From positions 1 through 22,705 of the forward strand of contig WRIP01000004.1 of the NCBI GenBank assembly GCA_009782665.1: DNA of 22,705 nt, read 5' to 3'. Both the position numbers and the translations under genes were made by a program. The first letter of the stretch is position 1. Every line of letters starts with the position of its first letter. Under the pieces are notes generated by a model that saw only the letters and a program-made list of their open reading frames with translations, searched no databases and was not told the DNA's origin. This stretch comes from Oscillospiraceae bacterium. Its GTDB lineage: Bacteria > Bacillota > Clostridia > Oscillospirales > Ruminococcaceae. Below are positions 1 through 7,168 of this stretch, piece by piece.

Positions 1-563
1 GCCTTAACAATTTCCTGTTGTTGATCTCCTATCTCCGGAAATAGATTGTTGTAGGGGATATATATGTCACTGCCCTCTAACAGATAGTATTCAGCTTCAT
101 AGATTTCAAATACTGCCATTGCCTCGACATCATTAAGCCATCTGAAATTCTCTACCATATCAAGGCGATTGAAACTTACGTTTGCTGTCACCGTCTTCTG
201 ACTCAAGTTATCATAGTAATCTATCGTAATCACGTTATCCGGAAGGGGTGTAGTACTCTGCCATCCGTAATCTATCTCTGCCTGCACATAGCCGGTACGA
301 CCTGAAATTACACCTGGGGAGTAGCTAGCCTCGCTGAGCTCCAGCGTTAACAGTTCTTTGGTTTTAGGATGAAGATACATATAGCTCTCAGGAATCTTTT
401 TCTCACCTAACCCCATATACTTTATCGTGATGGTTACTCCCTCTCGTTTACTGTCAGTTGAGAGCAGTTCAGTAGTTTCTTCGGCATCAACAGTCACGAT
501 GACGGAAGAAAGACAGATAGCAACGATAAGGCAGGAGATAAGCATTCGTAGAATATGTTTCAT
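1..563 (-). CDS. Secreted protein of unknown function, C-terminus cut by window edge
   Basis: The reading frame stays open from an ATG at 563 to base 1, so about 187 N-terminal residues are visible and the stop lies outside. The protein begins with a basic-hydrophobic signal peptide (MKHILRMLISCLIVAICLSS) ending near a VDAEE stretch, so export is likely. The rest is polar and beta-rich, with no motif I recognise. The ATG overlaps the stop of the adhesin gene in an ATGA arrangement, and an AAGGAGG lies 11 bases upstream of the ATG, so the two are probably translationally coupled. The position at the end of the T4SS unit suggests a surface partner of the adhesin or transfer apparatus, but this is inference only. 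Confidence 0.75.
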   Translation of the reverse strand, partial: MKHILRMLISCLIVAICLSSVIVTVDAEETTELLSTDSKREGVTITIKYMGLGEKKIPESYMYLHPKTKELLTLELSEASYSPGVISGRTGYVQAEIDYGWQSTTPLPDNVITIDYYDNLSQKTVTANVSFNRLDMVENFRWLNDVEAMAVFEIYEAEYYLLEGSDIYIPYNNLFPEIGDQQQEIVK

Positions 564-2356
564 GTGTAGTATACCCTCCTTCTCTTAATGACGATTATGA
601 TGATTGCGGTAATCGATATACCGGCAACCGTAATTGCAGCGATTATGTACCACGGCAGTGACGTTTTATGTTCGCCGGATGTTTCTTTTTGTACCGTCTG
701 AAGCGAAATCGAAATACTATCCTCCGGGATATTAGTAATGCTACCTGACGCTGTGGCAGATGATACACGCTCGGGATAATTAAGATTCATATCGTCATCA
801 CCATCCCAATCGATACCTGTATTCGGAGCATTAATACTATCCACGACATATAGCATTCTAATGTCCTCTGCTTCATAGCTGAGTCGGAATACGCCGATTA
901 TTGGAGCATCTTTGGTATGAAACTCTGTACTGCTACCATGAATCTCACCGATAGTTACGTCGTAGCTATCAATATCCAGATGATACCGAGCAGGTGATAT
1001 GAGCTCCTGCAGGTAGTATTCACCGTATCTCACAAATTCTGACAGAGCATATCCGGTTTCATCGGTAGTTAGCTCTTCCATGAGAGTATCATCCTCACAG
1101 CTATACAGTCCGTACACAGCATCTGGCAGTATCCTCTCATCAAAGGATGAGGTCTTAAGTAGCTGTAATCTTCCCATCTTGTAATCATTCTCGATGTCCA
1201 CTGTAACGGTACTGCGGTTCAATATGACATCATAGACCGTTTCATTAGGCTGGTATCCAAAGGCGGGTTCAACCTCAACAACTGAATATATTCCATATAC
1301 TAAATTATCGATCATCGCACGACCGTATTCATCGGTAGTCATATAGCCACAAGAGTTTCCGTTAGCATCCAGCAGCTCAAAAATCGCTCCCCCAACCGGA
1401 TTCGAGGTGTCGGAATCAGTTTTACTAATGACGATTGAACCCTGACCCGACCGCAGCTTGAAGTATGCATTTACTGCTTCTGGTGCATGTCTTTCGCCAG
1501 AAAGAGCTACCTTCGCCTGAACATTCGTACCTGCCAGATAGGAGATGTCTCTAATAAGCAATGAGTTGACCGAGTAATTAGATGTTCTGAATCCGGAAAC
1601 AGTCCTTGATTCATTAAATGGCTGCTCGGAGGTGATGGTAATCGAGTTGCCGGATGATGTCACACCATATCCCATATCTCTCAATCGGGATACGATGTTA
1701 AAGTTGCCCAGAACGCTGTTTGAGTCGGAGATAGTCAGGGTATGAAGCTTTGTATTTGCATCAAACCCGGCTGTATATACCTTGGCGTTGGAGGACGAGG
1801 TTGAGGCAAATGATGGTATGGTGAAATGACTTTTCATCTGTCTCAATATTTTGTCATATACATCCAGTACATCCCCTCTGTAGCTGCCGGTGATTGCATG
1901 TTCCCGGAAGGCTGCCTCATAGCCGGTACCGAGTAATGCATGGGTGGTTAACCATACAACCATCTGTGTAGCTACCCGTTCGGTATCCGCAGAATGACCA
2001 TATCTCGTTGCTCCGTCATATCCATAGAGCAAGGCGAGTGCCACATCTCGTTTGGTGGATGCAGCAAGACCGCCCCAATCGGTTCCATAGAGGGTTTGTT
2101 CACCACTCGGTATCTGACTGGTACGGTCGATACAATAGGCTATATTCCCTCCAGCTGAGAAACCGAAATAGTAGCCCTGTCCCGGAAAATCAAAGGGTCC
2201 GGGTAATCCCGATGCATATCCAAAGGTATATGGATACGCACTCAGTGCCCAGTATGTTGCAGTCACCGTCTCGGCGTTAACACTAAACCGAGGACTAATT
2301 AGCAGCAACAGACAAGTACACAACAACAATGCCAATACTTTAAGACATTTTTTCAT
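560..2356 (-). CDS. Thioester (TQXA) and CnaB-domain surface adhesin, membrane anchored
   Basis: This 598-residue exported protein has a signal peptide (1-28) and an N-terminal thioester-domain region. Cys75 (in AYCID) and Gln131 (in ATQMVVW) match the Cys-Gln pair that forms an internal thioester in TQXA domains, which can attach covalently to host or partner surfaces. Two CnaB/SpaA-like domains follow at about 305-393 and 394-487. Their candidate isopeptide residues are K312/E361/N390, and K401/E451/D483, where Asp replaces the usual Asn. A PNTG sequence at 511-514 resembles a sortase signal, but the only C-terminal hydrophobic helix is at 570-590, followed by KRRR. Membrane anchoring is therefore likelier than ordinary sortase attachment. 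GAGGAG precedes the ATG by 5 bases. It follows the M23 gene after 50 bases. The family call is firm; its role in transfer is inferred. Confidence 0.88.
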   Translation of the reverse strand: MKKCLKVLALLLCTCLLLLISPRFSVNAETVTATYWALSAYPYTFGYASGLPGPFDFPGQGYYFGFSAGGNIAYCIDRTSQIPSGEQTLYGTDWGGLAASTKRDVALALLYGYDGATRYGHSADTERVATQMVVWLTTHALLGTGYEAAFREHAITGSYRGDVLDVYDKILRQMKSHFTIPSFASTSSSNAKVYTAGFDANTKLHTLTISDSNSVLGNFNIVSRLRDMGYGVTSSGNSITITSEQPFNESRTVSGFRTSNYSVNSLLIRDISYLAGTNVQAKVALSGERHAPEAVNAYFKLRSGQGSIVISKTDSDTSNPVGGAIFELLDANGNSCGYMTTDEYGRAMIDNLVYGIYSVVEVEPAFGYQPNETVYDVILNRSTVTVDIENDYKMGRLQLLKTSSFDERILPDAVYGLYSCEDDTLMEELTTDETGYALSEFVRYGEYYLQELISPARYHLDIDSYDVTIGEIHGSSTEFHTKDAPIIGVFRLSYEAEDIRMLYVVDSINAPNTGIDWDGDDDMNLNYPERVSSATASGSITNIPEDSISISLQTVQKETSGEHKTSLPWYIIAAITVAGISITAIIIIVIKRRRVYYT

Positions 2357-2406
2357 AACCGCTCCTCACATATATATTTACGTTCCAACATAACCCATAA
2401 CAACTC

Positions 2407-3519
2407 CTAGTCGAAAAGGACCATACCCCATTCGAGATACTCAATTGAAAGCGGATCTATCTGACTACCGAGATACCATAATTCGAAATGCAGATGATTT
2501 CCTGAGGATGTACCGGTACTCCCGACCGTTCCGATGATCTCGGTCGCATACACATACTGTCCTGGGCTGACATATATCTCTGACATATGTGCGTATCGTG
2601 TCTCGTACCCATTTTCATGAACAATTTGAAGGTGATAGCCGTAACCGTAATCCATCATTGCGGTAAAGGAAACAGTACCGGACGAAGCAGCGCCAATAGG
2701 AGTAGATTCGGGAGCGGGGATATCTACACCGGTATGAAAAGGTCGTGTTTCGGTCCCGTTAATCATCAGAACTTCCCTTTCTCCGAAGTGGCTTGAGATA
2801 TATCTGTTGTTTTCCAACGGCCAATACATTTGATTTGAATAAGCGGTGACTAGACTTGCAGCAGAGGCGACTGTGATTATGACCATAAGGAGGATTACCA
2901 TCATCATTAGCAGTGCCACAGCTGTAACCGAAACTACTGCCATAACAGTTCCTGCCCCTGAAGCTGAGGTCGCGGTAGTGACAGCTACGGATGAAACTGC
3001 CTTTGAGGTAACCGTAGCGATTGTACTCTTACTACCCATCTTGCTTTGTAGCTGAACTAGTCGACGTCGCGAACTGTCGACTATCTGTCTAATACGATTA
3101 ACGACGCTAGCGGTGGCTTCAATAGTCTTGTCGGTCATTTCCAGCGACGAATAATTCTCGCTGCCTCTAAAAGAAGCCGATATGACCGAAGCGGAGGTAG
3201 AGACTAACGTTTCCCCGACTTTTCCGCCTATTCTCGCTAATACAGCCGGATTCGGTTGCTTTCGGATGGGATTGAGCGGAAGACTGTTCTCTAATCTGGT
3301 TGAAGCCAGTTTGGAAGTAAAGCTGTGCTTAGAGTTAGTAGGTTCTAAACCCGGAGGTTCCTTGTAGGATATGAGGGCTTGATCGTACAGATCTGCTGTC
3401 GCAAACAGGTCGTTGCTATCGCGCTCGGTGAGCATGAAACGAGTATGGTCGGTATGTTGATACAGCAACATTTTGTTTTCTTCTACTACAACCGGCAGAT
3501 TGTCTTTTGAATCATACAT
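2407..3519 (-). CDS. Membrane-anchored M23 (LytM-type) peptidoglycan hydrolase of the T4SS
   Basis: This 370-residue protein has a polar, probably cytoplasmic N-terminal part (1-175), one strong transmembrane segment (about 190-225) and an extracellular M23 peptidase domain (about 235-360). The zinc-site motifs are complete: H262-x3-D266 and the HLH of 342-344, with H311 in YAHMS. H262, D266 and H344 would bind zinc, and H311 and H342 would be catalytic, by homology to LytM. The enzyme should cleave peptide cross-bridges to open the wall locally for the T4SS. Many Gram-positive conjugation systems use a lysozyme plus NlpC/P60 protein instead, so a lone M23 module is a notable variant. GAGGT lies about 8 bases before the ATG. 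It lies between a small membrane protein gene and the adhesin gene. Confidence 0.9.
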   Translation of the reverse strand: MYDSKDNLPVVVEENKMLLYQHTDHTRFMLTERDSNDLFATADLYDQALISYKEPPGLEPTNSKHSFTSKLASTRLENSLPLNPIRKQPNPAVLARIGGKVGETLVSTSASVISASFRGSENYSSLEMTDKTIEATASVVNRIRQIVDSSRRRLVQLQSKMGSKSTIATVTSKAVSSVAVTTATSASGAGTVMAVVSVTAVALLMMMVILLMVIITVASAASLVTAYSNQMYWPLENNRYISSHFGEREVLMINGTETRPFHTGVDIPAPESTPIGAASSGTVSFTAMMDYGYGYHLQIVHENGYETRYAHMSEIYVSPGQYVYATEIIGTVGSTGTSSGNHLHFELWYLGSQIDPLSIEYLEWGMVLFD

Positions 3520-3542
3520 CTGTACTACCTCGTAGAATCGGC

Positions 3543-3902
3543 TTAGGACGATAGAAGATTGAAGTATCCCAACACCTCATGCAGTATGGCATAACCGGTT
3601 TTCATTAGCTCTGCTCGGGTGTTTGGATATATGATACCGGCAAGACCGATGGTCGCTAACGCAATGAGCAGTACGTTTATGATGACCCTTGTTACTGTAA
3701 AGAGTGCGTGAAACATCGTTCGAAGTATCTGTGCAATAGCGTTCTTCTTCTCTACGATTAGCAGATTCTGCCTACTAATGTTGTACTCTGCTCTCAACTC
3801 TTCCTGTTGTTTGGCCTGTTGTTGTTTTTTTGTATAGGATCTGAGCAGAGGGATCTGAAACTCAGAACGAGGGGATTTGTTCTTTGTCGCGTATATTCCC
3901 AT
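3543..3902 (-). CDS. Small single-pass membrane protein of the T4SS operon, function unknown
   Basis: I do not recognise this 119-residue protein. It has a basic N-terminus, a Gln/Glu/Lys-rich stretch likely to form a coiled coil (about 24-55), and a long hydrophobic segment (about 66-92) followed by a short tail. The ATG at 3902 has a good Shine-Dalgarno (AAAGGAAG, about 7 bases upstream), although it lies 41 bases inside the end of the preceding gene. The overlap therefore looks genuine and implies coupled translation. A small coiled-coil membrane protein next to the CpaE-like gene could be its membrane partner or an inner-membrane component of the T4SS; that is a guess from context. Confidence 0.75.
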   Translation of the reverse strand: MGIYATKNKSPRSEFQIPLLRSYTKKQQQAKQQEELRAEYNISRQNLLIVEKKNAIAQILRTMFHALFTVTRVIINVLLIALATIGLAGIIYPNTRAELMKTGYAILHEVLGYFNLLSS

Positions 3903-5871
3903 TTATCTCTTCCTTTGTTATCTTTATCTGAAACAGTTTAGATAGCGACAACCCCTTCTTTTCATCTGGCTTAGATATATCCTTCTGCAGATTCCGGTTG
4001 GTTTCCGGGAGTATCTTTTCATAGATGTGGTTGTCTGATGCATAACGAAAGATATCCGGAGCATATCCTGCAAAGTAGGTCCTGTCGGCAGCACTACCCA
4101 TCTCATCCCTTATATCATCCCACAGCGACCTGTCGACAAAACTGTAGATATAGTTTAGGTCTTTGCTGTCGATAGAGAAGAAAGGTTCAAGTAGCTTGAC
4201 CTCATATGGTTTGATACAACCGACCACTACCTTTACATCACGCTCGAGAAAGGAGGTAATATCGGTATCACTTCTGTCTCCGTAATCACAAACCACATAG
4301 TCATAGAGGGATTTGGCTTCGATGATTGAACGAGGCATTCGATATATGTCGATGTTATTTATCGTGAAGTGGTTGCTGTCCTGTATATGCTGCATCTGCA
4401 TATGCTCAGGCATGAATCTCAGGTGTGACAACAGATGCCCGGTTTGGTTCATCTCGATCACTGCAGCAGAGTAACCGTTAGTTTTCAGATACTGTACTAT
4501 CTGCAGTGCCTGGGTGGTCGTACCGACCCGTCTTCCGGCTCCGATGACACCGATTGTGGCTGCCATATGCCTAGCGGTGTAGAAGCGGGGATAGGATTCA
4601 ACCGTTTCTACCGTCTCTTTATGTGGTGAAGTATCTGCTGCAACTTTTTCTATTTCTTGATTAATGCCAGAAGCTTCTCTTTCCTTTATGTCTTCTGTTT
4701 GATCAAAGCAAGAAATTTCTCTTGGTCTTATTTCTTGTTGTTGGTTGAAGTCATAATAGGATTGTTCTACGCTCTCTCTCACTTTGTGTATTGCGTCAAT
4801 ATCTTGTGTGAGCGATTGTTGGTTGTGCTCGGATGGAAGGTGCGACAGTACAGGATTTTGAAGATCAATGATATGATCCTGCACATTCGGCCGATAATCT
4901 ATAGTTTCGACATCCGGCTCAACTATTTGTTCTGAGTCAATAGGTTCGATGTACGATGCAACCCGTTGCTCTAATGACGTTAAAGGTTGGATTTCAAATA
5001 CAGTTTCCAGCGTATCATCATTTTGAGTTATGCTATCGATGATAGAATCGGTATCTGGTAAAACATTTTCCTCTTCAAATAGAGAAGAAGGAACAACCTC
5101 CGATGGGATTGTGTCCTTCTTTGAATGGTCAATGATTTGAACTTCAGTCTTTTTCTTAACAGCTGACTCTCTTACAATGTCGCCCGGGCTATCTCCAGTT
5201 CTCTTTAGTTTATCCGACTCGCCTAGGATTTCCATAAGCCGGCTGTTCATTGCCCCGAGCATATCTTGAATCTCGGCATCAACAGGAGAAGCAATACTGC
5301 TCGGTAGACTATCGTTATTCGTTTTAATTTGCAATACCGAATCCTCTGCTGAATCTTTAGGCAGCTCAAGCTGAATTCGCTCCGGTTCTTCTGCCGAATC
5401 TTTAGGCAGCTCAAGTTGAATTCGCTCCGGTTCTTCTACCGTATCTTTAGGCAGCTCAAGTTGAATTCGCTCCGGTTCCTTGAGGATGTTGGAAGCCAGT
5501 AGTTTACAGACTGAATCAATCGAACCTGTGAAGATACTGCCGGCATCAACCCCAACTTCAAGCAGATGCTTGATAAGTGTGTCTTTTCTGGTGTATCCCA
5601 ATGCGGCAATATAGAGATCAAAACCGCTGAGTATACTGAGTTTCTTAATCAGCTCTATGACTTTAAGTTTATTCTCGTAAACATCAATGTCTATAAGAAC
5701 ATTCTCAATATCATTATCTATGATAAATGACTTAACAAAGTCATTGACCGTAACGGGATTACCCTCCGGGATACGTATGATGTTCCAGAATCCTCGCCGG
5801 TTTAGCTCCTCCTCTAGATTAAACTGAACTATTCGGTTATAGTGATCGTCGGTTGCGAGGATTGAAATCAT
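3862..5871 (-). CDS. CpaE/MinD-like protein with pseudoreceiver-like N-terminus and degenerate P-loop
   Basis: This 669-residue protein has three parts. Residues 1-125 resemble a receiver-like alpha/beta domain, as in CpaE. Residues 126-430 are acidic, low-complexity linker starting with three copies of a 15-residue repeat. Residues 437-625 resemble a SIMIBI (MinD/ParA-like) ATPase: IGVIGAGRRVGTTTQA sits where KGGVGKTTTA is expected, VIEMN follows as the next strand, and YVVCDYGD (D529) matches the switch II strand. Both lysines of the deviant Walker A motif are missing, so ATP hydrolysis is doubtful. CpaE proteins position pili and secretion machines, which suggests a localisation role for the T4SS. 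It is the first gene of unit B, and its start codon has only a weak SD-like sequence (GAAAGAG). A poorly conserved conjugation-specific ParA relative is another possibility. Confidence 0.7.
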   Translation of the reverse strand: MISILATDDHYNRIVQFNLEEELNRRGFWNIIRIPEGNPVTVNDFVKSFIIDNDIENVLIDIDVYENKLKVIELIKKLSILSGFDLYIAALGYTRKDTLIKHLLEVGVDAGSIFTGSIDSVCKLLASNILKEPERIQLELPKDTVEEPERIQLELPKDSAEEPERIQLELPKDSAEDSVLQIKTNNDSLPSSIASPVDAEIQDMLGAMNSRLMEILGESDKLKRTGDSPGDIVRESAVKKKTEVQIIDHSKKDTIPSEVVPSSLFEEENVLPDTDSIIDSITQNDDTLETVFEIQPLTSLEQRVASYIEPIDSEQIVEPDVETIDYRPNVQDHIIDLQNPVLSHLPSEHNQQSLTQDIDAIHKVRESVEQSYYDFNQQQEIRPREISCFDQTEDIKEREASGINQEIEKVAADTSPHKETVETVESYPRFYTARHMAATIGVIGAGRRVGTTTQALQIVQYLKTNGYSAAVIEMNQTGHLLSHLRFMPEHMQMQHIQDSNHFTINNIDIYRMPRSIIEAKSLYDYVVCDYGDRSDTDITSFLERDVKVVVGCIKPYEVKLLEPFFSIDSKDLNYIYSFVDRSLWDDIRDEMGSAADRTYFAGYAPDIFRYASDNHIYEKILPETNRNLQKDISKPDEKKGLSLSKLFQIKITKEEINGNIRDKEQIPSF
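5345..5479 (-). repeat. Three tandem 45-bp repeats encoding a 15-residue unit
   Basis: Three adjacent in-frame copies of 45 bases encode EPERIQLELPKDxxE at residues about 132-176 of the CpaE-like protein. The copies differ at only a few bases, mostly in the last codons of the unit (SA, SA, TV), so the duplication looks recent. The repeat lies at the junction between the receiver-like domain and the linker, where length changes would be tolerated. Confidence 0.95.
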
Positions 5872-5937
5872 CGTTAGGATACTCTTTCAGTATATTGTTA
5901 AGCCACTAGACATTAGAGGAAAAAATAAGCATATGTA

Positions 5938-6023
5938 TGACCAGCCCATTATCCTTCTGTTAGTTATTGCCTAGGTGCACCTATTGGTGCGCTCACGGGG
6001 GAGCTGAATAATTGGGCTGGTCA
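5938..6023 (-). promoter_or_regulatory. Candidate structured leader RNA (86-nt inverted repeat, three-way junction)
   Basis: The arms TGACCAGCCCA (5938-5948) and TGGGCTGGTCA (6013-6023) pair perfectly. Six more pairs (5949-5954 with 6006-6011, one a G-U wobble in minus-strand RNA) continue the stem past one bulged base at 6012. Inside lie two abutting hairpins: 5991-6004 (GCTC/GAGC) and 5977-5990 (GCACC/GGTGC with a 4-base loop), then about 22 unpaired bases. In minus-strand RNA this folds as a three-way junction whose 3' end lies 66 bases before the CpaE-like start codon. The outer stem begins within a few bases of the start predicted from the promoter at 6032-6062. It matches no riboswitch I know. 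A MITE or an oriT is the alternative. Confidence 0.55.
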
Positions 6024-6031
6024 CTGATGAT

Positions 6032-6062
6032 AGTATAAACGTTGAAGTAACCTGCGGCTCAA
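6032..6062 (-). promoter_or_regulatory. Possible promoter of T4SS unit B
   Basis: On the minus strand, TTGAGC (6057-6062) and TATACT (6032-6037) form a -35/-10 pair with a longish 19-base spacer. The predicted start near 6025 coincides with the start of the inverted repeat, giving a leader of about 150 bases. A second TATACT at 5890-5895 lacks a good -35 and would lie only about 20 bases from the start codon. Confidence 0.4.
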
Positions 6063-6358
6063 GATGACAAACTGACGAAAATATACTCTTGTAAAAGTAA
6101 TAGTGCACAAAAATGTATGCACATTTGAACAGTATTCGGTCAATATATTGCAAAAAACCTACAAGTAACCTTAATGTTAGGTGTATTGTGATACAAGCAT
6201 CATGTGTATTTGGACTTAAGCATCTAATTTACTGTAGATATATCTAATCTTGAGCAGTTGTGAGATAATTGAATCAAGCTGATATAGAGAGAGAAATATG
6301 CAGCAGAAGTATATGATATGTAACGGTCATTTTTATATGATCACGAATAGAAAGCTAT

Positions 6359-7096
6359 ATGGATATGGAGTTGATTGGTGAAGGAAGAGCATCAAAGGTA
6401 TACCTAGGAGACAATAATACTGTCGTCAAACTGTATAAAAATATACCTATAAGTGAAGCGCTGCATGAAGCTAACAACCAAAGGGTTGCATATGAAGCGG
6501 GACTTCTGGTTCCAAAGATTTATGATGTAAGGCAGCTAGGTGATAATGTAGTGGCAGTTGAAATGGAGTATATTGTCGGCAGCCATCCGGTAACATTCAA
6601 TATGTCTCGAGATGAAATGATTGAAGGTCTTGAAATAACGGCCCGACTTCATTTCAAGGTACATACAGTAAAGGCGCCAGGATTAACCCATCAGCATGAA
6701 CTAATGAAATCGAAAATCAACAGAGGTAGATTTCTTGATGGAGAGATAAAAGCCAGAATGCTTACCTTCATATCACAGAATTTACAAGAAGCCGACTGCT
6801 TGTGTCATGGTGATTTTCATCCCTTGAATGTAATACAATCCCCTCACAGCTATTATATTATCGATTGGGTTGATGCCTGTAGCGGCAACCCATATATCGA
6901 TGTCTGCCGAAGCTGTCTATTACTCGAAGAACAGCTGGAGGATATGGTCGAGGTATATCTGAAGGAGTATTGTAGAACAGCAAAGTTAAGCCCCGATGAT
7001 ATATGGAGGTACAGGCCGGTAGTAACAGCTGTCAGGATTGAGGAAAACATAGATGAGCAGCTCAGGCAAAAGTATCTGAGGGCACTCACGATTTGA
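6359..7096 (+). CDS. Phosphotransferase of the APH/choline-kinase fold
   Basis: This 245-residue protein has the aminoglycoside-phosphotransferase-like kinase fold. A glycine-rich loop (IGEGRASKVY) is followed by the ATP-binding Lys24 in VVKLYK. The catalytic motif CHGDFHPLNV holds Asp152 and Asn157, and IIDW holds the metal-binding Asp169. Such enzymes phosphorylate small molecules such as aminoglycosides, choline, sugars or amino acids; the substrate cannot be read from the sequence. It is the only plus-strand gene among the T4SS genes, lies convergent to virB4, and ends just before a hairpin terminator. It could be cargo such as a resistance gene, or an unrelated insertion. ATG codons at 6359 and 6365 are both possible, neither with a strong SD. 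Confidence 0.85.
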   Translation: MDMELIGEGRASKVYLGDNNTVVKLYKNIPISEALHEANNQRVAYEAGLLVPKIYDVRQLGDNVVAVEMEYIVGSHPVTFNMSRDEMIEGLEITARLHFKVHTVKAPGLTHQHELMKSKINRGRFLDGEIKARMLTFISQNLQEADCLCHGDFHPLNVIQSPHSYYIIDWVDACSGNPYIDVCRSCLLLEEQLEDMVEVYLKEYCRTAKLSPDDIWRYRPVVTAVRIEENIDEQLRQKYLRALTI

Positions 7097-7111
7097 CCAT
7101 AATAAAAGAAC

Positions 7112-7150
7112 GGGAGTAGCTATTTTTATAAAGCTACTCCAGCTCTTTTT
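7112..7150 (+). terminator. Intrinsic terminator after the kinase gene, perhaps bidirectional
   Basis: A 9-bp stem (GGAGTAGCT at 7113-7121, AGCTACTCC at 7132-7140) encloses a 10-base AT-rich loop. TTTTT at 7146-7150 follows on the plus strand. On the minus strand the stem is followed by a T-rich stretch (TTCTTTT), so it may also end the virB4 transcript. Confidence 0.85.
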
Positions 7151-7168
7151 GTGAGATCAAGAAACATA

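Larger units (their letters stand above)
5872..6358. other. 487-bp divergent intergenic region between unit B and the kinase gene
   Basis: No convincing gene lies here. It separates the leftward CpaE-like gene from the rightward kinase gene. It holds the long inverted repeat at 5938-6023, a possible leftward promoter at 6032-6062, a GTGCA/TGCAC dyad near 6103-6122, and the 12-base palindrome TAGATATATCTA at 6235-6246, which could be an operator for the kinase gene. The remainder is AT-rich with no further structure I can support. The first of two in-frame ATGs (6359 and 6365) of the kinase has no strong SD. Confidence 0.6.

Noticed and set aside
509..2356. PNTG of the adhesin as a normal sortase signal
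   Set aside because: The hydrophobic helix and basic tail start about 56 residues later, whereas a sorting motif directly precedes the helix.
5938..6023. Inverted repeat as a simple intrinsic terminator
   Set aside because: The loop is over 50 bases with its own hairpins, and on neither strand does a U-run follow the stem directly.
5938..6023. Inverted repeat as a transposon end pair or MITE
   Set aside because: No target-site duplication is visible at the borders and no second copy is present in the window; kept only as an alternative.
5971..6153. Minus-strand 60-codon frame in the unit B leader region
   Set aside because: It overlaps the inverted repeat, has no SD, and its sequence looks like random translation of AT-rich DNA.
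5872..6358. Search for tRNA or attachment site typical of an integrated element
   Set aside because: No cloverleaf, TTCGAAT-type T-arm or direct repeat pair suggestive of att sites was found here or in the other intergenic regions.
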